Source of the DNA: Nocardioides glacieisoli
GTDB taxonomy: Bacteria > Actinomycetota > Actinomycetes > Propionibacteriales > Nocardioidaceae
Assembly (NCBI RefSeq): GCF_004137245.1
Contig: NZ_SDWS01000003.1
Coordinates: forward strand, 124,001 to 188,000
Reading direction: 5' to 3'
Length of the DNA stretch: 64,000 bases
The position numbers were made by a program, and so were the translations under genes. Below are positions 1 to 9,369 of this stretch, one piece after another; position 1 is the stretch's first letter, and each line of letters starts with the position of its first letter. The notes under the pieces are model-generated. The model did no database searches and had not been told where the DNA came from. It saw nothing but the letters and a program-made list of their open reading frames with translations.

Positions 1-1241
1 ACCTCGAGGTCGCCCACCTCGCGCTGACCGCGCGCTACTACGCCCGCACCGCGCACGAGCACCTCGACACCCAGCGGGTCGGCGGGATGTTCCCGGTGCT
101 CACGCGCGCCGAGGTGCACCGCGTGCCCAAGGGCGTCGTCGGCATCATCTCGCCCTGGAACTACCCGCTCACGATGGCGCTCTGCGACGGGATCCCGGCC
201 CTGCTCGCCGGCAACGCGGTTGTCTCCAAGCCCGACGCCCAGACCATGCTCACCGCGCTCCTGGCCGCGCAGCTGCTCGACGAGGCCGGCTTCCCGCCCG
301 AGCTGTGGCAGGTCGTCGCAGGCCCTGGCCCCGAGGTCGGCGGCGCGATCGTCGCCGAGGCCGACTACATCTGCTTCACCGGCTCGACCGCGACCGGGCG
401 GACCATCGCGAAGCAGTGCGCCGAGCGGCTCATCGGCTGCTCGCTCGAGCTCGGCGGCAAGAACCCGATGCTCGTCCTGCGCGACGCCGACGTGCACCGC
501 GCGGCGGAGGGTGCCGTCCGCGGCGTCTTCTCCAACGCCGGCCAGCTGTGCGTCTCGATGGAGCGGCTCTTCGTCGCCGACCAGGTCTACGACCGGTTCG
601 TCGACGCGTTCGTGTCGCGCACGCAGGCGATGACGCTCGGCGCCAGCCAGGACTGGAGCGTCGACATGGGCTCGCTGATCTCGCAGGCCCAGCTCGACAC
701 CGTCGCCCGCCACGTCGAGGACGCGGTCGCCAAGGGCGCGCGGGTGCTCACCGGCGGCAAGGCACGTCCCGACCTCGGCCCGTTCGTCTTCGAGCCGACG
801 ATCCTCGAGGGCGTCTCCGCCGACATGGAGTGCTTCGGCAAGGAGACCTTCGGCCCCGTGGTCGCGCTCTACCGCTTCCACAGCGAGGACGAGGCCGTCG
901 AGCGCGCCAACGACGGGGCGTACGGCCTCAACGCGTCGGTCTACACGCGCGACGGCGCCCGCGGCCGGGCCGTCGCGCGTCGCATCAAGGCTGGGACGGT
1001 CAACGTCAACGAGGCCTACGGCGCCACCTTCGGCTCGCTCGGCGCGCCGATGGGCGGGATGCGCGAGTCGGGGATGGGCCGGCGCCAGGGCGCCGAGGGC
1101 ATCCACCGCTACACCGAGGCGCAGTCCGTCGCGACGCAGCGGCTGGTGCCGATCGCCCCGATGCTCGGGATGTCGGAGGAGACCAACGCCAAGGTCATGA
1201 CCGCTGCGCTCCGCCTGCTCAACAAGCTGGGGCGCGCATGA
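1..1241 (+). CDS. NAD(P)-dependent aldehyde dehydrogenase, succinate-semialdehyde type (5' end missing)
   Basis: Oxidises an aldehyde to the acid in the cytoplasm; the family resemblance is to actinobacterial succinate-semialdehyde dehydrogenase. The reading frame is open to the left edge (first full codon at base 3), so the N-terminus lies outside the window and the ATG at 87 is internal. Visible landmarks are the Rossmann segment SPWNYPLTMALCDGIPALLAG, the FTGSTATGRTIA cofactor loop, ELGGKNPML with the general-base Glu, and NAGQLCVSMERL with the catalytic Cys at 549-551. The C-terminal oligomerisation region is intact. Its stop overlaps the next start (ATGA, 1238-1241), so it is translationally coupled to the GMC oxidoreductase. 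The exact substrate is inferred and could be another semialdehyde. Confidence 0.85.
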   Translation, partial: LEVAHLALTARYYARTAHEHLDTQRVGGMFPVLTRAEVHRVPKGVVGIISPWNYPLTMALCDGIPALLAGNAVVSKPDAQTMLTALLAAQLLDEAGFPPELWQVVAGPGPEVGGAIVAEADYICFTGSTATGRTIAKQCAERLIGCSLELGGKNPMLVLRDADVHRAAEGAVRGVFSNAGQLCVSMERLFVADQVYDRFVDAFVSRTQAMTLGASQDWSVDMGSLISQAQLDTVARHVEDAVAKGARVLTGGKARPDLGPFVFEPTILEGVSADMECFGKETFGPVVALYRFHSEDEAVERANDGAYGLNASVYTRDGARGRAVARRIKAGTVNVNEAYGATFGSLGAPMGGMRESGMGRRQGAEGIHRYTEAQSVATQRLVPIAPMLGMSEETNAKVMTAALRLLNKLGRA

Positions 1242-2974
1242 CCGCCCAGCACTACGACGTCCTCGTCATCGGGTCCGGCTTCGGCGGCTCCGTCACCGCA
1301 CTGAGGCTGACGGAGAAGGGCTACAAGGTCGGGGTGCTCGAGGCCGGCGCTCGCTTCGAGGACGACGACTTCCCGGCGACGTCGTTCGACGCGAAGCGCT
1401 TCCTCTTCGCACCGTCGATGGGGATGTACGGCATCCAGCGCATCGACATGGTCAAGGACTGCCTGATCCTCGCCGGGGCCGGCGTCGGCGGCGGGTCGCT
1501 CGTCTACGCCAACACGCTCTACGAGCCGCTCGACGCGTTCTACCGTGACCCGTCGTGGGCCCACATCACCGACTGGAAGACCGAGCTCGCGCCCTACTAC
1601 GACCAGGCCAAGCGGATGCTCGGCGTGGTCGAGAACCCCCGCCACACGCCGTCGGACGAGGTGATGAAGCAGGTCGCCGAGGAGATGGGCGTCGGCGACA
1701 CGTTCCACCCGACGCCGGTCGGCGTCTTCTTCGGCGGACCCGACGCGCAGGGCGGCGAGGAGGTCGCGGACCCCTACTTCGGTGGTGCCGGTCCGGCTCG
1801 CAACGCCTGCCTCAACTGCGGCGAGTGCATGACCGGCTGCCGCCACAACGCCAAGAACACGCTGGTCAAGAACTACCTCCACCTCGCCGAGCAGGCCGGG
1901 GCGGTCGTCCACCCGCTGACCACGGTCACGCGCGTCCGACCCCGCGGTGCCGGTGGCTACGAGGTGACGACGCGGTGGACCAAGGCCAAGCTGTCCCGGC
2001 TCTCCAGGAACAACCCGGCCACCAAGACGTTCACCGCCGACCAGGTCGTTTTCTCCGCGGCGGCGCTCGGCACCCAGAAGCTGCTCCACCAGCTCAAGAA
2101 CGACGGTGACCTGCCGGCGATCAGCGACCGTCTCGGCGTGCTCACCCGCACCAACTCCGAGGCGATCCTCGGTGCGCTCGCACCCCGCGCGACGACCGAC
2201 TTCACCGAGGGCGTGGCGATCACGTCGTCGTGGCACCCCGACGAGTTCACCCACATCGAGCCGTGTCGCTACGGCAAGGGGTCCAACGCGATGGCCCTGA
2301 TGCAGACGGTCCTCGCCGACGACACCCCCGGCACGTGGCGGGTGGGCACGTGGCTGCGCGAGCTGTGGGCCCAGCGGCGCACGGCGTTCGACCTCTACGA
2401 CTTCAAGCACTGGTCGGAGCGCACCGTCATCGCGCTGGTGATGCAGACGCTGGACAACTCGATCACCACGAAGTGGACTCAGCGAAAGTGGGGCAGGGGT
2501 CGCTTCGGCTGGCGGATGACGAGCGAGCAGGGCCACGGCCTGCCCAACCCCACCTACATCCCCATCGCCTACGAGGCGACGCGACGCATCGCCGACGCCC
2601 TCGGCGGCACGGCCGGCGGCAACGTGGGCGAGGTCTTCAACCGACCGCTCACCGCCCACTTCATCGGCGGCTGCACGATCGGCGACTCGCCGGCCAACGG
2701 CGTCGTCGACGCCTGGCAGCGGCTCTACGGCCACGAGGGGCTCCACGTCGTCGACGGCTCGGCGGTGTCGGCGAACCTCGGCGTGAACCCGTCGCTGACG
2801 ATCACCGCACAGGCCGAGCGGGCGATGGCCTTCTGGCCCAACAAGGGCGAGGCCGACCCACGTCCCGAGCTCGGCGCGACCTACCGCCGGCTCGCCCCGG
2901 TCGAGCCGAAGAACCCGGTCGTGCCCGAGGCTGCCCCGGGTGCGCTGCGCCTACCGATCGTCGGCGTCAGCTGA
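1238..2974 (+). CDS. GMC-family FAD oxidoreductase, ChoD-like, with an internal four-cysteine motif
   Basis: A 578-residue flavoprotein. The N-terminus has the ADP-binding GSGFGGSVTALRL and an acidic strand end (VLEAG). GAGVGGGSLVYANTLYEP is the second FAD-contacting region, and the C-terminus has the GMC signature around HFIGGCTIGDSP and DGSAVSANLGVNPSLT. The start is the ATG overlapping the upstream stop; longer reading frames are out-of-register extensions. It resembles the mycobacterial ChoD-type putative cholesterol oxidases, which also lie near purine-biosynthesis genes; actual sterol oxidation is unproven. An unusual insert carries Cys191, 194, 197 and 201 in CxxCxxCxxxC spacing, like a 4Fe-4S ligand set. 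It probably works with the coupled aldehyde dehydrogenase on an alcohol/aldehyde pair. Confidence 0.82.
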   Translation: MTAQHYDVLVIGSGFGGSVTALRLTEKGYKVGVLEAGARFEDDDFPATSFDAKRFLFAPSMGMYGIQRIDMVKDCLILAGAGVGGGSLVYANTLYEPLDAFYRDPSWAHITDWKTELAPYYDQAKRMLGVVENPRHTPSDEVMKQVAEEMGVGDTFHPTPVGVFFGGPDAQGGEEVADPYFGGAGPARNACLNCGECMTGCRHNAKNTLVKNYLHLAEQAGAVVHPLTTVTRVRPRGAGGYEVTTRWTKAKLSRLSRNNPATKTFTADQVVFSAAALGTQKLLHQLKNDGDLPAISDRLGVLTRTNSEAILGALAPRATTDFTEGVAITSSWHPDEFTHIEPCRYGKGSNAMALMQTVLADDTPGTWRVGTWLRELWAQRRTAFDLYDFKHWSERTVIALVMQTLDNSITTKWTQRKWGRGRFGWRMTSEQGHGLPNPTYIPIAYEATRRIADALGGTAGGNVGEVFNRPLTAHFIGGCTIGDSPANGVVDAWQRLYGHEGLHVVDGSAVSANLGVNPSLTITAQAERAMAFWPNKGEADPRPELGATYRRLAPVEPKNPVVPEAAPGALRLPIVGVS

Positions 2975-3118
2975 TCGCTGCGATTTACTTTCGCGGGGCC
3001 CGTAACCAGCCGCCGCAGAAGGTCGTTGCCCCAAGTGAGGGGTCCGGCAAGTCATGCTCCCTCCCAAGGGCCGGGTCCTTCGATCTCGGCACTGTTCTGC
3101 AGTGGCGGGGACTCAAGT

Positions 3119-3159
3119 CCCAGGGCCCGACCACCCTCCCTCCCCGGTCGGGCCCTGGG
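3119..3159. terminator. GC-rich hairpin, possible terminator or leader structure
   Basis: Bases 3119-3132 pair with 3146-3159 as a 14-bp perfect stem with a 13-nt pyrimidine-rich loop. No U tract follows, so it is not a classical intrinsic terminator; it may end the upstream unit or fold in a guaA leader. Confidence 0.45.
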
Positions 3160-3165
3160 GCGATT
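3141..3165 (+). repeat. 25-bp direct repeat, copy 1
   Basis: Identical to 3210-3234, offset by 69 bp; it includes the 3' arm of the hairpin at 3119-3159. Confidence 0.85.
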
Positions 3166-3209
3166 CCAGGCTGAGCTGGGCGGGCCGGGGCCCGACGCTC
3201 TACCCTCGC

Positions 3210-3234
3210 TCCCCGGTCGGGCCCTGGGGCGATT
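3210..3234 (+). repeat. 25-bp direct repeat, copy 2
   Basis: Identical to 3141-3165. It ends about 20 bp before the guaA -10 box, so it covers the expected -35 region. Its GTCGGGCCC can pair with GGGCCCGAC at 3188-3196. Confidence 0.85.
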
Positions 3235-3253
3235 TGAGAGGGAGCGAGGTCGA

Positions 3254-3259
3254 TAGACT
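3254..3259 (+). promoter_or_regulatory. guaA -10 box, leaderless spacing
   Basis: TAGACT lies 6 nt before the GTG start at 3266, which would put transcription start at or next to the start codon. No Shine-Dalgarno sequence is present between them. Confidence 0.55.
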
Positions 3260-3265
3260 CCGATC

Positions 3266-4845
<1,580 letters not shown>

Positions 4846-4849
4846 CGCC

Positions 4850-5200
4850 CTACTCCTCGAAGCAGGTAGCGCGGTCGATGCTGCGCGGGCAGCCGCGGAG
4901 GTCGGAACCGATGACCACGCCGGTGACGAACGTGGTGACCACCGCGAGGGCGAGGGCGCCGACCGCCAGGCCGCCGCTGCGGCGTACGAGCGCGTAGACC
5001 GCGAGCGGCAGCGCCGCGACCAGCCCGGTCAGGCCGAGCATCACCAGGGTCGCGTCCGGGTCGGTGGCGCGGCCGAAGCCGCCGCCCGAGCACCCGGAGA
5101 CCCCGCAGATCGCGATCGTGGACATGAAGGCGGGGGCGATCGCCAGCACGACGCCGAGCACGACGAGGGCCGTCGCCACGCGTCCCGAGACACGGTTCAT
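4850..5200 (-). CDS. Small membrane protein of unknown function
   Basis: A 116-residue protein with three predicted hydrophobic segments: ATALVVLGVVLAIAPAFM near the N-terminus, LVMLGLTGLVAALPLAVYAL in the middle and VGALALAVVTTFVTGVVI towards the end. The loops contain four cysteines (CGVSGC, RGC, ATC) that could form disulfides outside the membrane. No family is recognised. The ATG at 5200 is the start closest to the first membrane segment; the open frame further upstream is antisense to the next gene. It converges on guaA with only six bases between the stop codons. Confidence 0.65.
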   Translation of the reverse strand: MNRVSGRVATALVVLGVVLAIAPAFMSTIAICGVSGCSGGGFGRATDPDATLVMLGLTGLVAALPLAVYALVRRSGGLAVGALALAVVTTFVTGVVIGSDLRGCPRSIDRATCFEE

Positions 5201-5235
5201 GGCCGCCACCCTGCCAGAGGGCGAGATCGTGTCGC

Positions 5236-5853
5236 TCAGAAGCGCGGGACCGACGGCGCGCTCGGGTTGGCAGCGTCGAGGGCGGGGTCGCCGTCGGGCA
5301 GCGTCCCGTCGAACCACTCGTCGAGCTTCCAGTCCGGCACCGGCGGCTGCTCGCCCTCGACGGGCACGAACACCGACCGCTCGGCCGGGCCGTGGGTGTG
5401 GACGTAGCGACGGCAGTTGGGGAAGACGGCCCGCGCGCGGACGCGTACGACCAGCTTGGCACCGGGGAAGTCGGCGACCAGCGGATCGGTGGGATCGACG
5501 GACGCCTCGCCGTTGACCCGCAGCCGGGACCCGTTGGCGAAGTCGATGAACAGCAGCCCGACCAGGTGGTTCTCGGTGACGTTGCCGATGGTGAGGAACA
5601 TGCCGTTGCCGTCGTAGACCGGGAAGGCGATCGTGTGGTCGTCGACCACGCGGACGAAGCCGGGGTCGCCGCCCTTGTAGGAGCTCTGCGGCTGCCCGTC
5701 GGCGTCCGCGGTCGCGATGAAGAACATGTCGCGCGCCTCGATGAACTCGCGGAACCCCGACACGTCGTCGCCGGCGACGCTGGCGAGGCGGTCGGCGAGC
5801 CGGCGCGTGTCGAAGGCGTCCTGCAGGGCGCGGTGCGAGTCTCGGTAGTCCAT
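5236..5853 (-). CDS. Pyridoxamine 5'-phosphate oxidase family flavin-binding protein
   Basis: A 205-residue split-barrel protein of the PNPOx-like superfamily, whose members bind FMN or F420 and often reduce small molecules; the substrate here is unknown. Recognisable parts are FFIATADADGQPQSSYKGG (strand-turn of the cofactor site), FPVYDGNGMFLTIGNV, and GLLFIDFANGSRLRVNGEA. The C-terminal half carries CRRYVHTHGP. The start is the ATG at 5853 with GGGAGAG 7-8 nt upstream; an upstream extension to 5889 would pass through the ribosome-binding site. It runs in the same direction as the following small membrane protein, 35 bases apart, and diverges from the symporter gene. Confidence 0.8.
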   Translation of the reverse strand: MDYRDSHRALQDAFDTRRLADRLASVAGDDVSGFREFIEARDMFFIATADADGQPQSSYKGGDPGFVRVVDDHTIAFPVYDGNGMFLTIGNVTENHLVGLLFIDFANGSRLRVNGEASVDPTDPLVADFPGAKLVVRVRARAVFPNCRRYVHTHGPAERSVFVPVEGEQPPVPDWKLDEWFDGTLPDGDPALDAANPSAPSVPRF

Positions 5854-5911
5854 GGCGGTGCCTCTCCCTGATCGAGGATGGCACTGCACCGGGCCGGGAG
5901 GAAGGCCGGTC

Positions 5912-5977
5912 TAGGTTGGCTCCCGTGCCCCCCGACCCGAAGGGGTGGTCGCGCGGACCGCCTGTCAGGTCTAGGTT
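5912..5977 (+). promoter_or_regulatory. Twin TAGGTT -10 boxes before the symporter gene
   Basis: The 11-mer GGTCTAGGTTG occurs twice, with TAGGTT at 5912-5917 and 5972-5977. The second box would start an RNA with a short leader carrying GGGAGGA before the symporter ATG. The first sits 7 nt before a GTG that opens a 23-codon frame (5925-5996). Confidence 0.4.
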
Positions 5978-6011
5978 GCTGCGTGGCCCAAACTGAATCT
6001 CGGGAGGACAC

Positions 6012-7727
6012 ATGAGCTCCGACACCCTGATCGACGCAACCTGGCTGGACTACCTGCTGGTCGCGATCTACTTCGGGTTCGTCCTCGGCATCGGCGTGAT
6101 GGCGCGCCGCTCGGTGTCCGACTCGATCGACTTCTTCCTGTCGGGACGCTCCCTGCCCGCGTGGGTCACGGGCCTGGCCTTCATCTCGGCCAACCTCGGT
6201 GCCGTCGAGATCATGGGCATGTCGGCCAACGGCGCGGAGATCGGCCTGTCGACGTTCCACTACTTCTGGGTCGGTGCGGTGCCGGCGATGCTGTTCCTCG
6301 GCGTCGTGATGATGCCGTTCTACTACGGCTCGAAGGTCCGCTCGGTCCCCGAGTTCATGTTCAAGCGGTTCGGCACCGGCGCCCACCTGGTCAACGCGAT
6401 CAGCTTCGCCGTCGCCCAGCTCCTCATCGCGGGCGTCAACCTCGCCCTGCTCGCCGGCATCGTGCACGCCCTGCTCGGCTGGCCCATCTGGGTCGCGCTG
6501 ATCGTGGCCGGTGCGGTCGTGCTGTCGTACATCACGCTCGGAGGCCTGAGCGCCGCGATCTACAACGAGGTGCTGCAGTTCTTCGTCATCGTGGCCTCGC
6601 TGCTGCCGCTGACGCTGATCGGCCTGCACCGCGTCGGCGGCTGGAACGGCCTGACCGACAAGATCACCGCGGCCTCGGAGAGCGCGTCCTCGGCCTCCGA
6701 GGCACCCGCAGCGGCACAGCAGCTCAATGCCTGGCCGGGCGAGGCGCTGTCGGGCTTCGACTCGCCGGTCCTGTCGGTCGTCGGCATCGTCTTCGGACTC
6801 GGCTTCGTGCTGTCCTTCGGCTACTGGACGACCAACTTCGTCGAGGTCCAGCGGGCGATGGCTTCCGACTCGATCTCGGCTGCGCGCAAGACCCCGATCA
6901 TCGGCGCCTTCCCCAAGATGTTCATCCCGTTCATCGTGATCATCCCCGGCATGGTCTCCGCCGTGCTGGTGACGGAGATGATCGACCTCAAGAACGGCGG
7001 TACGCCCGCCGGCGGTGCGTCGGGCGAGGGAGTGGCCTACAACGACGCGCTCCTGCTCCTCATGCGCGACGTGTTGCCCAACGGCCTGCTGGGCCTGGCG
7101 ATCGCCGGCCTGCTCGCGGCCTTCATGGCCGGCATGGCGGCCAACATCTCGGCCTTCAACACGGTCTTCTCCTACGACCTGTGGCAGCGCTACATCCGCA
7201 AGGACCACAGCGACGACTACTACCTCCGCATCGGTCGCCTCGCCACCGTCGGGGCCACCGTCATCGCGATCTTCACCGCCCAGATCGCGATGGGCTACGA
7301 CAACGTCATGAACTACCTGCAGACACTCTTCGGGTTCTTCAACGCGCCGCTCTTCGCGACCTTCATCCTCGGCATGTTCTGGAAGCGGATGACCCCGACC
7401 GCAGGCTGGGTGGGACTGGTCGCCGGCACCCTGTCGGCCATCGCCGTCGACCGCGCGGGAGCGGCCGGCGTCTTCGAGCTGTCCGGCCAGGGGACGGCCT
7501 TCCTCGCGGCGTCGGTCGCCTTCGTGGTGGACATCGTGCTCAGCATCGTGGTGTCCCTCGTGACCAAGCCCAAGCCGGCCTCCGAGCTGCGCGGACTGGT
7601 CTACTCCGAGACGCCACGTGAGGACCGCACCGACCCGAACGAGGCAGCCATGCCGTGGTACCAGCGCACGCTCCCGCTCGCCGGCATCGCCCTCGCGATG
7701 GTCATCGCCCTCAACTTCGCCTTCTGA
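6012..7727 (+). CDS. Sodium:solute symporter (SSS family)
   Basis: A 571-residue polytopic membrane transporter that should couple Na+ entry to solute uptake. It begins with a hydrophobic helix (WLDYLLVAIYFGFVLGIGVMA), followed by the SSS hallmark DFFLSGRSLPAWVTGLAFIS and about a dozen more membrane segments; PLFATFILGMFWKRMTPTAG matches the family's late conserved loop. GGGAGGA lies just before the ATG. The substrate cannot be read from sequence. Its position directly upstream of the urate/allantoin genes, with only one small membrane gene between, makes purine or ureide uptake possible, but most known actinobacterial urate permeases are of another family, so this is speculative. A small membrane protein follows 25 bases later. 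Confidence 0.88.
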   Translation: MSSDTLIDATWLDYLLVAIYFGFVLGIGVMARRSVSDSIDFFLSGRSLPAWVTGLAFISANLGAVEIMGMSANGAEIGLSTFHYFWVGAVPAMLFLGVVMMPFYYGSKVRSVPEFMFKRFGTGAHLVNAISFAVAQLLIAGVNLALLAGIVHALLGWPIWVALIVAGAVVLSYITLGGLSAAIYNEVLQFFVIVASLLPLTLIGLHRVGGWNGLTDKITAASESASSASEAPAAAQQLNAWPGEALSGFDSPVLSVVGIVFGLGFVLSFGYWTTNFVEVQRAMASDSISAARKTPIIGAFPKMFIPFIVIIPGMVSAVLVTEMIDLKNGGTPAGGASGEGVAYNDALLLLMRDVLPNGLLGLAIAGLLAAFMAGMAANISAFNTVFSYDLWQRYIRKDHSDDYYLRIGRLATVGATVIAIFTAQIAMGYDNVMNYLQTLFGFFNAPLFATFILGMFWKRMTPTAGWVGLVAGTLSAIAVDRAGAAGVFELSGQGTAFLAASVAFVVDIVLSIVVSLVTKPKPASELRGLVYSETPREDRTDPNEAAMPWYQRTLPLAGIALAMVIALNFAF

Positions 7728-7752
7728 CCCGGAACGACAGAGAGGAGTCACC

Positions 7753-8082
7753 ATGCCCGACATGTCCGACACCACGGCCGCGGACGACACCGCCGGCAAG
7801 CCCCACAAGGCGGGGCTCTTCGACATCCGCAACATCATCGGCGCCCTGATGGGCATCTACGGCGTGATCCTCGTGCTCGCCGGACTGCTCGGTGAGCACG
7901 AGCCCGAGAAGACCGGCGGGATCAACGCCAACCTCTGGACCGGCCTCGCGCTCCTCGTCGTCGGTGCGTTCTTCGCCACCTGGGCCCGTCTCAAGCCCAT
8001 CGTGGTGCCCGAGAACGTCGAGGCTCCCGACGACGACCCGACGCGCCCCGCGCCGCAGCGCAAGCGCCCGCCCGTCCACTGA
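7753..8082 (+). CDS. Small two-helix membrane protein next to the symporter
   Basis: A 109-residue protein with a polar N-terminus, two hydrophobic stretches (IIGALMGIYGVILVLAGLLG and LWTGLALLVVGAFFATWARL) and a Pro/Asp/Arg-rich tail. The ATG at 7753 is preceded by AGAGGAG at good spacing. It follows the symporter by 25 bases and is probably co-transcribed, so an accessory role for the transporter is likely. No characterised family is recognised. Confidence 0.75.
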   Translation: MPDMSDTTAADDTAGKPHKAGLFDIRNIIGALMGIYGVILVLAGLLGEHEPEKTGGINANLWTGLALLVVGAFFATWARLKPIVVPENVEAPDDDPTRPAPQRKRPPVH

Positions 8083-8090
8083 CTCTCCTC

Positions 8091-8096
8091 TAGGGT
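8091..8096 (+). promoter_or_regulatory. -10 box of the urate-degradation run, leaderless spacing
   Basis: TAGGGT followed by 6 nt and the ATG at 8103. This is the only clear promoter at the head of the tightly packed purine genes. Confidence 0.55.
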
Positions 8097-8102
8097 CTCC
8101 GC

Positions 8103-9365
8103 ATGGAGAGCCCGGTGGACCTCGAGCAGCTGGTCGGTGCGCTCACCGCCGAGCTGGACGACCGGTTGGGCGAGGTCGACGCCGACCTCGCGCGCCACTA
8201 CCCGGGCGGGCGTCCCGGTCGGCAGCCGGTGCACACCGTCTACGTCCCGGCCGACCGGTTCCGTGCCGACCTCGCGACGACGTACGGCGCCACCGCCCTG
8301 CGCGCGACCGAGGAGCACGAGGCCGTGCTCCTGTCCCTGCTCGACGGCGACGCCGACCTGCTCGGCCGCGTCCGCGACAAGCTGGCCCGCGAGCCGGTCG
8401 AGGACGTCCGCATCGACCTGGAGGACGGCTACGGGGCGCGTCCGGACGACGAGGAGGACGCCGACGCCGTGCGCGCGGCCGACGAGCTCGCCGCGGCGCT
8501 GGCCGCAGCTGCCGCGCCTGCGTGGTGCGGCATCCGTTTTAAGAGCTTCGAGGCGCCGACCCGGCGGCGGGGGATCCGGACGCTGACGGTGTTCCTCGAA
8601 CGCCTCCTGAGCAGTACGCCGCTGCCCGGCGGCTTCGTGGTGACGCTGCCCAAGGTCACCGCGGTCGAGCAGGTCGAGGCCCTCGTCCACGCGGCCGAGC
8701 GACTCGAGCCCGCGCTGGGGCTCGGCGCCGGCGCGCTCCGGTTCGAGATCCAGGTCGAGACGCCCCAGTCGATCCTCGGACCCGACGGCACCGCGCTCGT
8801 GGCGCGGATGGTCCACGCGTCCGCCGGCCGGTGCACCGGGCTCCACTACGGCACCTACGACTACAGCGCCTACTGCGGCATCGCCGCCGCCCACCAGAGC
8901 CTCGACCACCCGGTGGCCGACCACGCGAAGGCGATCATGCAGGCAGCCGCGGCCGGCACCGGCGTACGCCTCTCGGACGGGTCCACCAACGTGCTCCCGA
9001 TCGGCACGGCCGACGAGGTCGGCGCCGCCTGGGCCAACCACCTGGGGCTCGTACGCCGCTCGCTGGAGCGCGGCTACTACCAGGGCTGGGACCTGCACCC
9101 CGCACAGCTGCCGACCCGGTTCGCGGCGACCTTCGCGTTCTACCGGGAGGGCTGGGCGGCCGCCGCCGCGCGGCTGCGCACCTACGTCGAGCGCCGCGAG
9201 TCCGGCGTCCTCGACGAGCCGGCGACCGCGCGGGCGCTCGCCGACTTCCTGCTCCGCGGGACCGACTGCGGCGCGCTGACGACCGACGAGGTCGCCACCG
9301 CGACCGGGCTCGACACGCGGACACTGATGACACTGGCGCACCGCGCCGACGAGGCTGGAGGCTGA
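8103..9365 (+). CDS. CitE/malate-synthase-like TIM-barrel protein (DUF6986 type), function unknown
   Basis: A 420-residue protein of the HpcH/HpaI/CitE aldolase superfamily. Motifs include DVRIDLEDGYG (substrate/metal loop), RFEIQVETPQSIL (metal-binding Glu on a barrel strand), GLHYGTYDYSAYCGI (metal-binding Asp region) and QGWDLHPAQLPTR, which corresponds to the IHPxQ segment of citrate-lyase beta subunits. Such enzymes make or break C-C bonds next to a carboxylate, often with glyoxylate or acetyl-CoA-derived partners. It is the first gene of the urate operon, with its own leaderless-type promoter and uricase four bases downstream, so it should act on a product of purine or ureide breakdown. 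The reaction is not established, to my knowledge. Confidence 0.75.
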   Translation: MESPVDLEQLVGALTAELDDRLGEVDADLARHYPGGRPGRQPVHTVYVPADRFRADLATTYGATALRATEEHEAVLLSLLDGDADLLGRVRDKLAREPVEDVRIDLEDGYGARPDDEEDADAVRAADELAAALAAAAAPAWCGIRFKSFEAPTRRRGIRTLTVFLERLLSSTPLPGGFVVTLPKVTAVEQVEALVHAAERLEPALGLGAGALRFEIQVETPQSILGPDGTALVARMVHASAGRCTGLHYGTYDYSAYCGIAAAHQSLDHPVADHAKAIMQAAAAGTGVRLSDGSTNVLPIGTADEVGAAWANHLGLVRRSLERGYYQGWDLHPAQLPTRFAATFAFYREGWAAAAARLRTYVERRESGVLDEPATARALADFLLRGTDCGALTTDEVATATGLDTRTLMTLAHRADEAGG

Positions 9366-9369
9366 CGAC

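Larger units (their letters stand above)
2975..3265. other. Intergenic leader upstream of guaA with repeats and hairpins
   Basis: No convincing gene in this 291-base gap. It contains a 25-bp direct repeat (3141-3165 and 3210-3234), a long GC-rich hairpin (3119-3159) that could end GMC transcription, and a -10 box directly before guaA. Small reading frames here lack coding bias or recognisable motifs. Confidence 0.6.
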
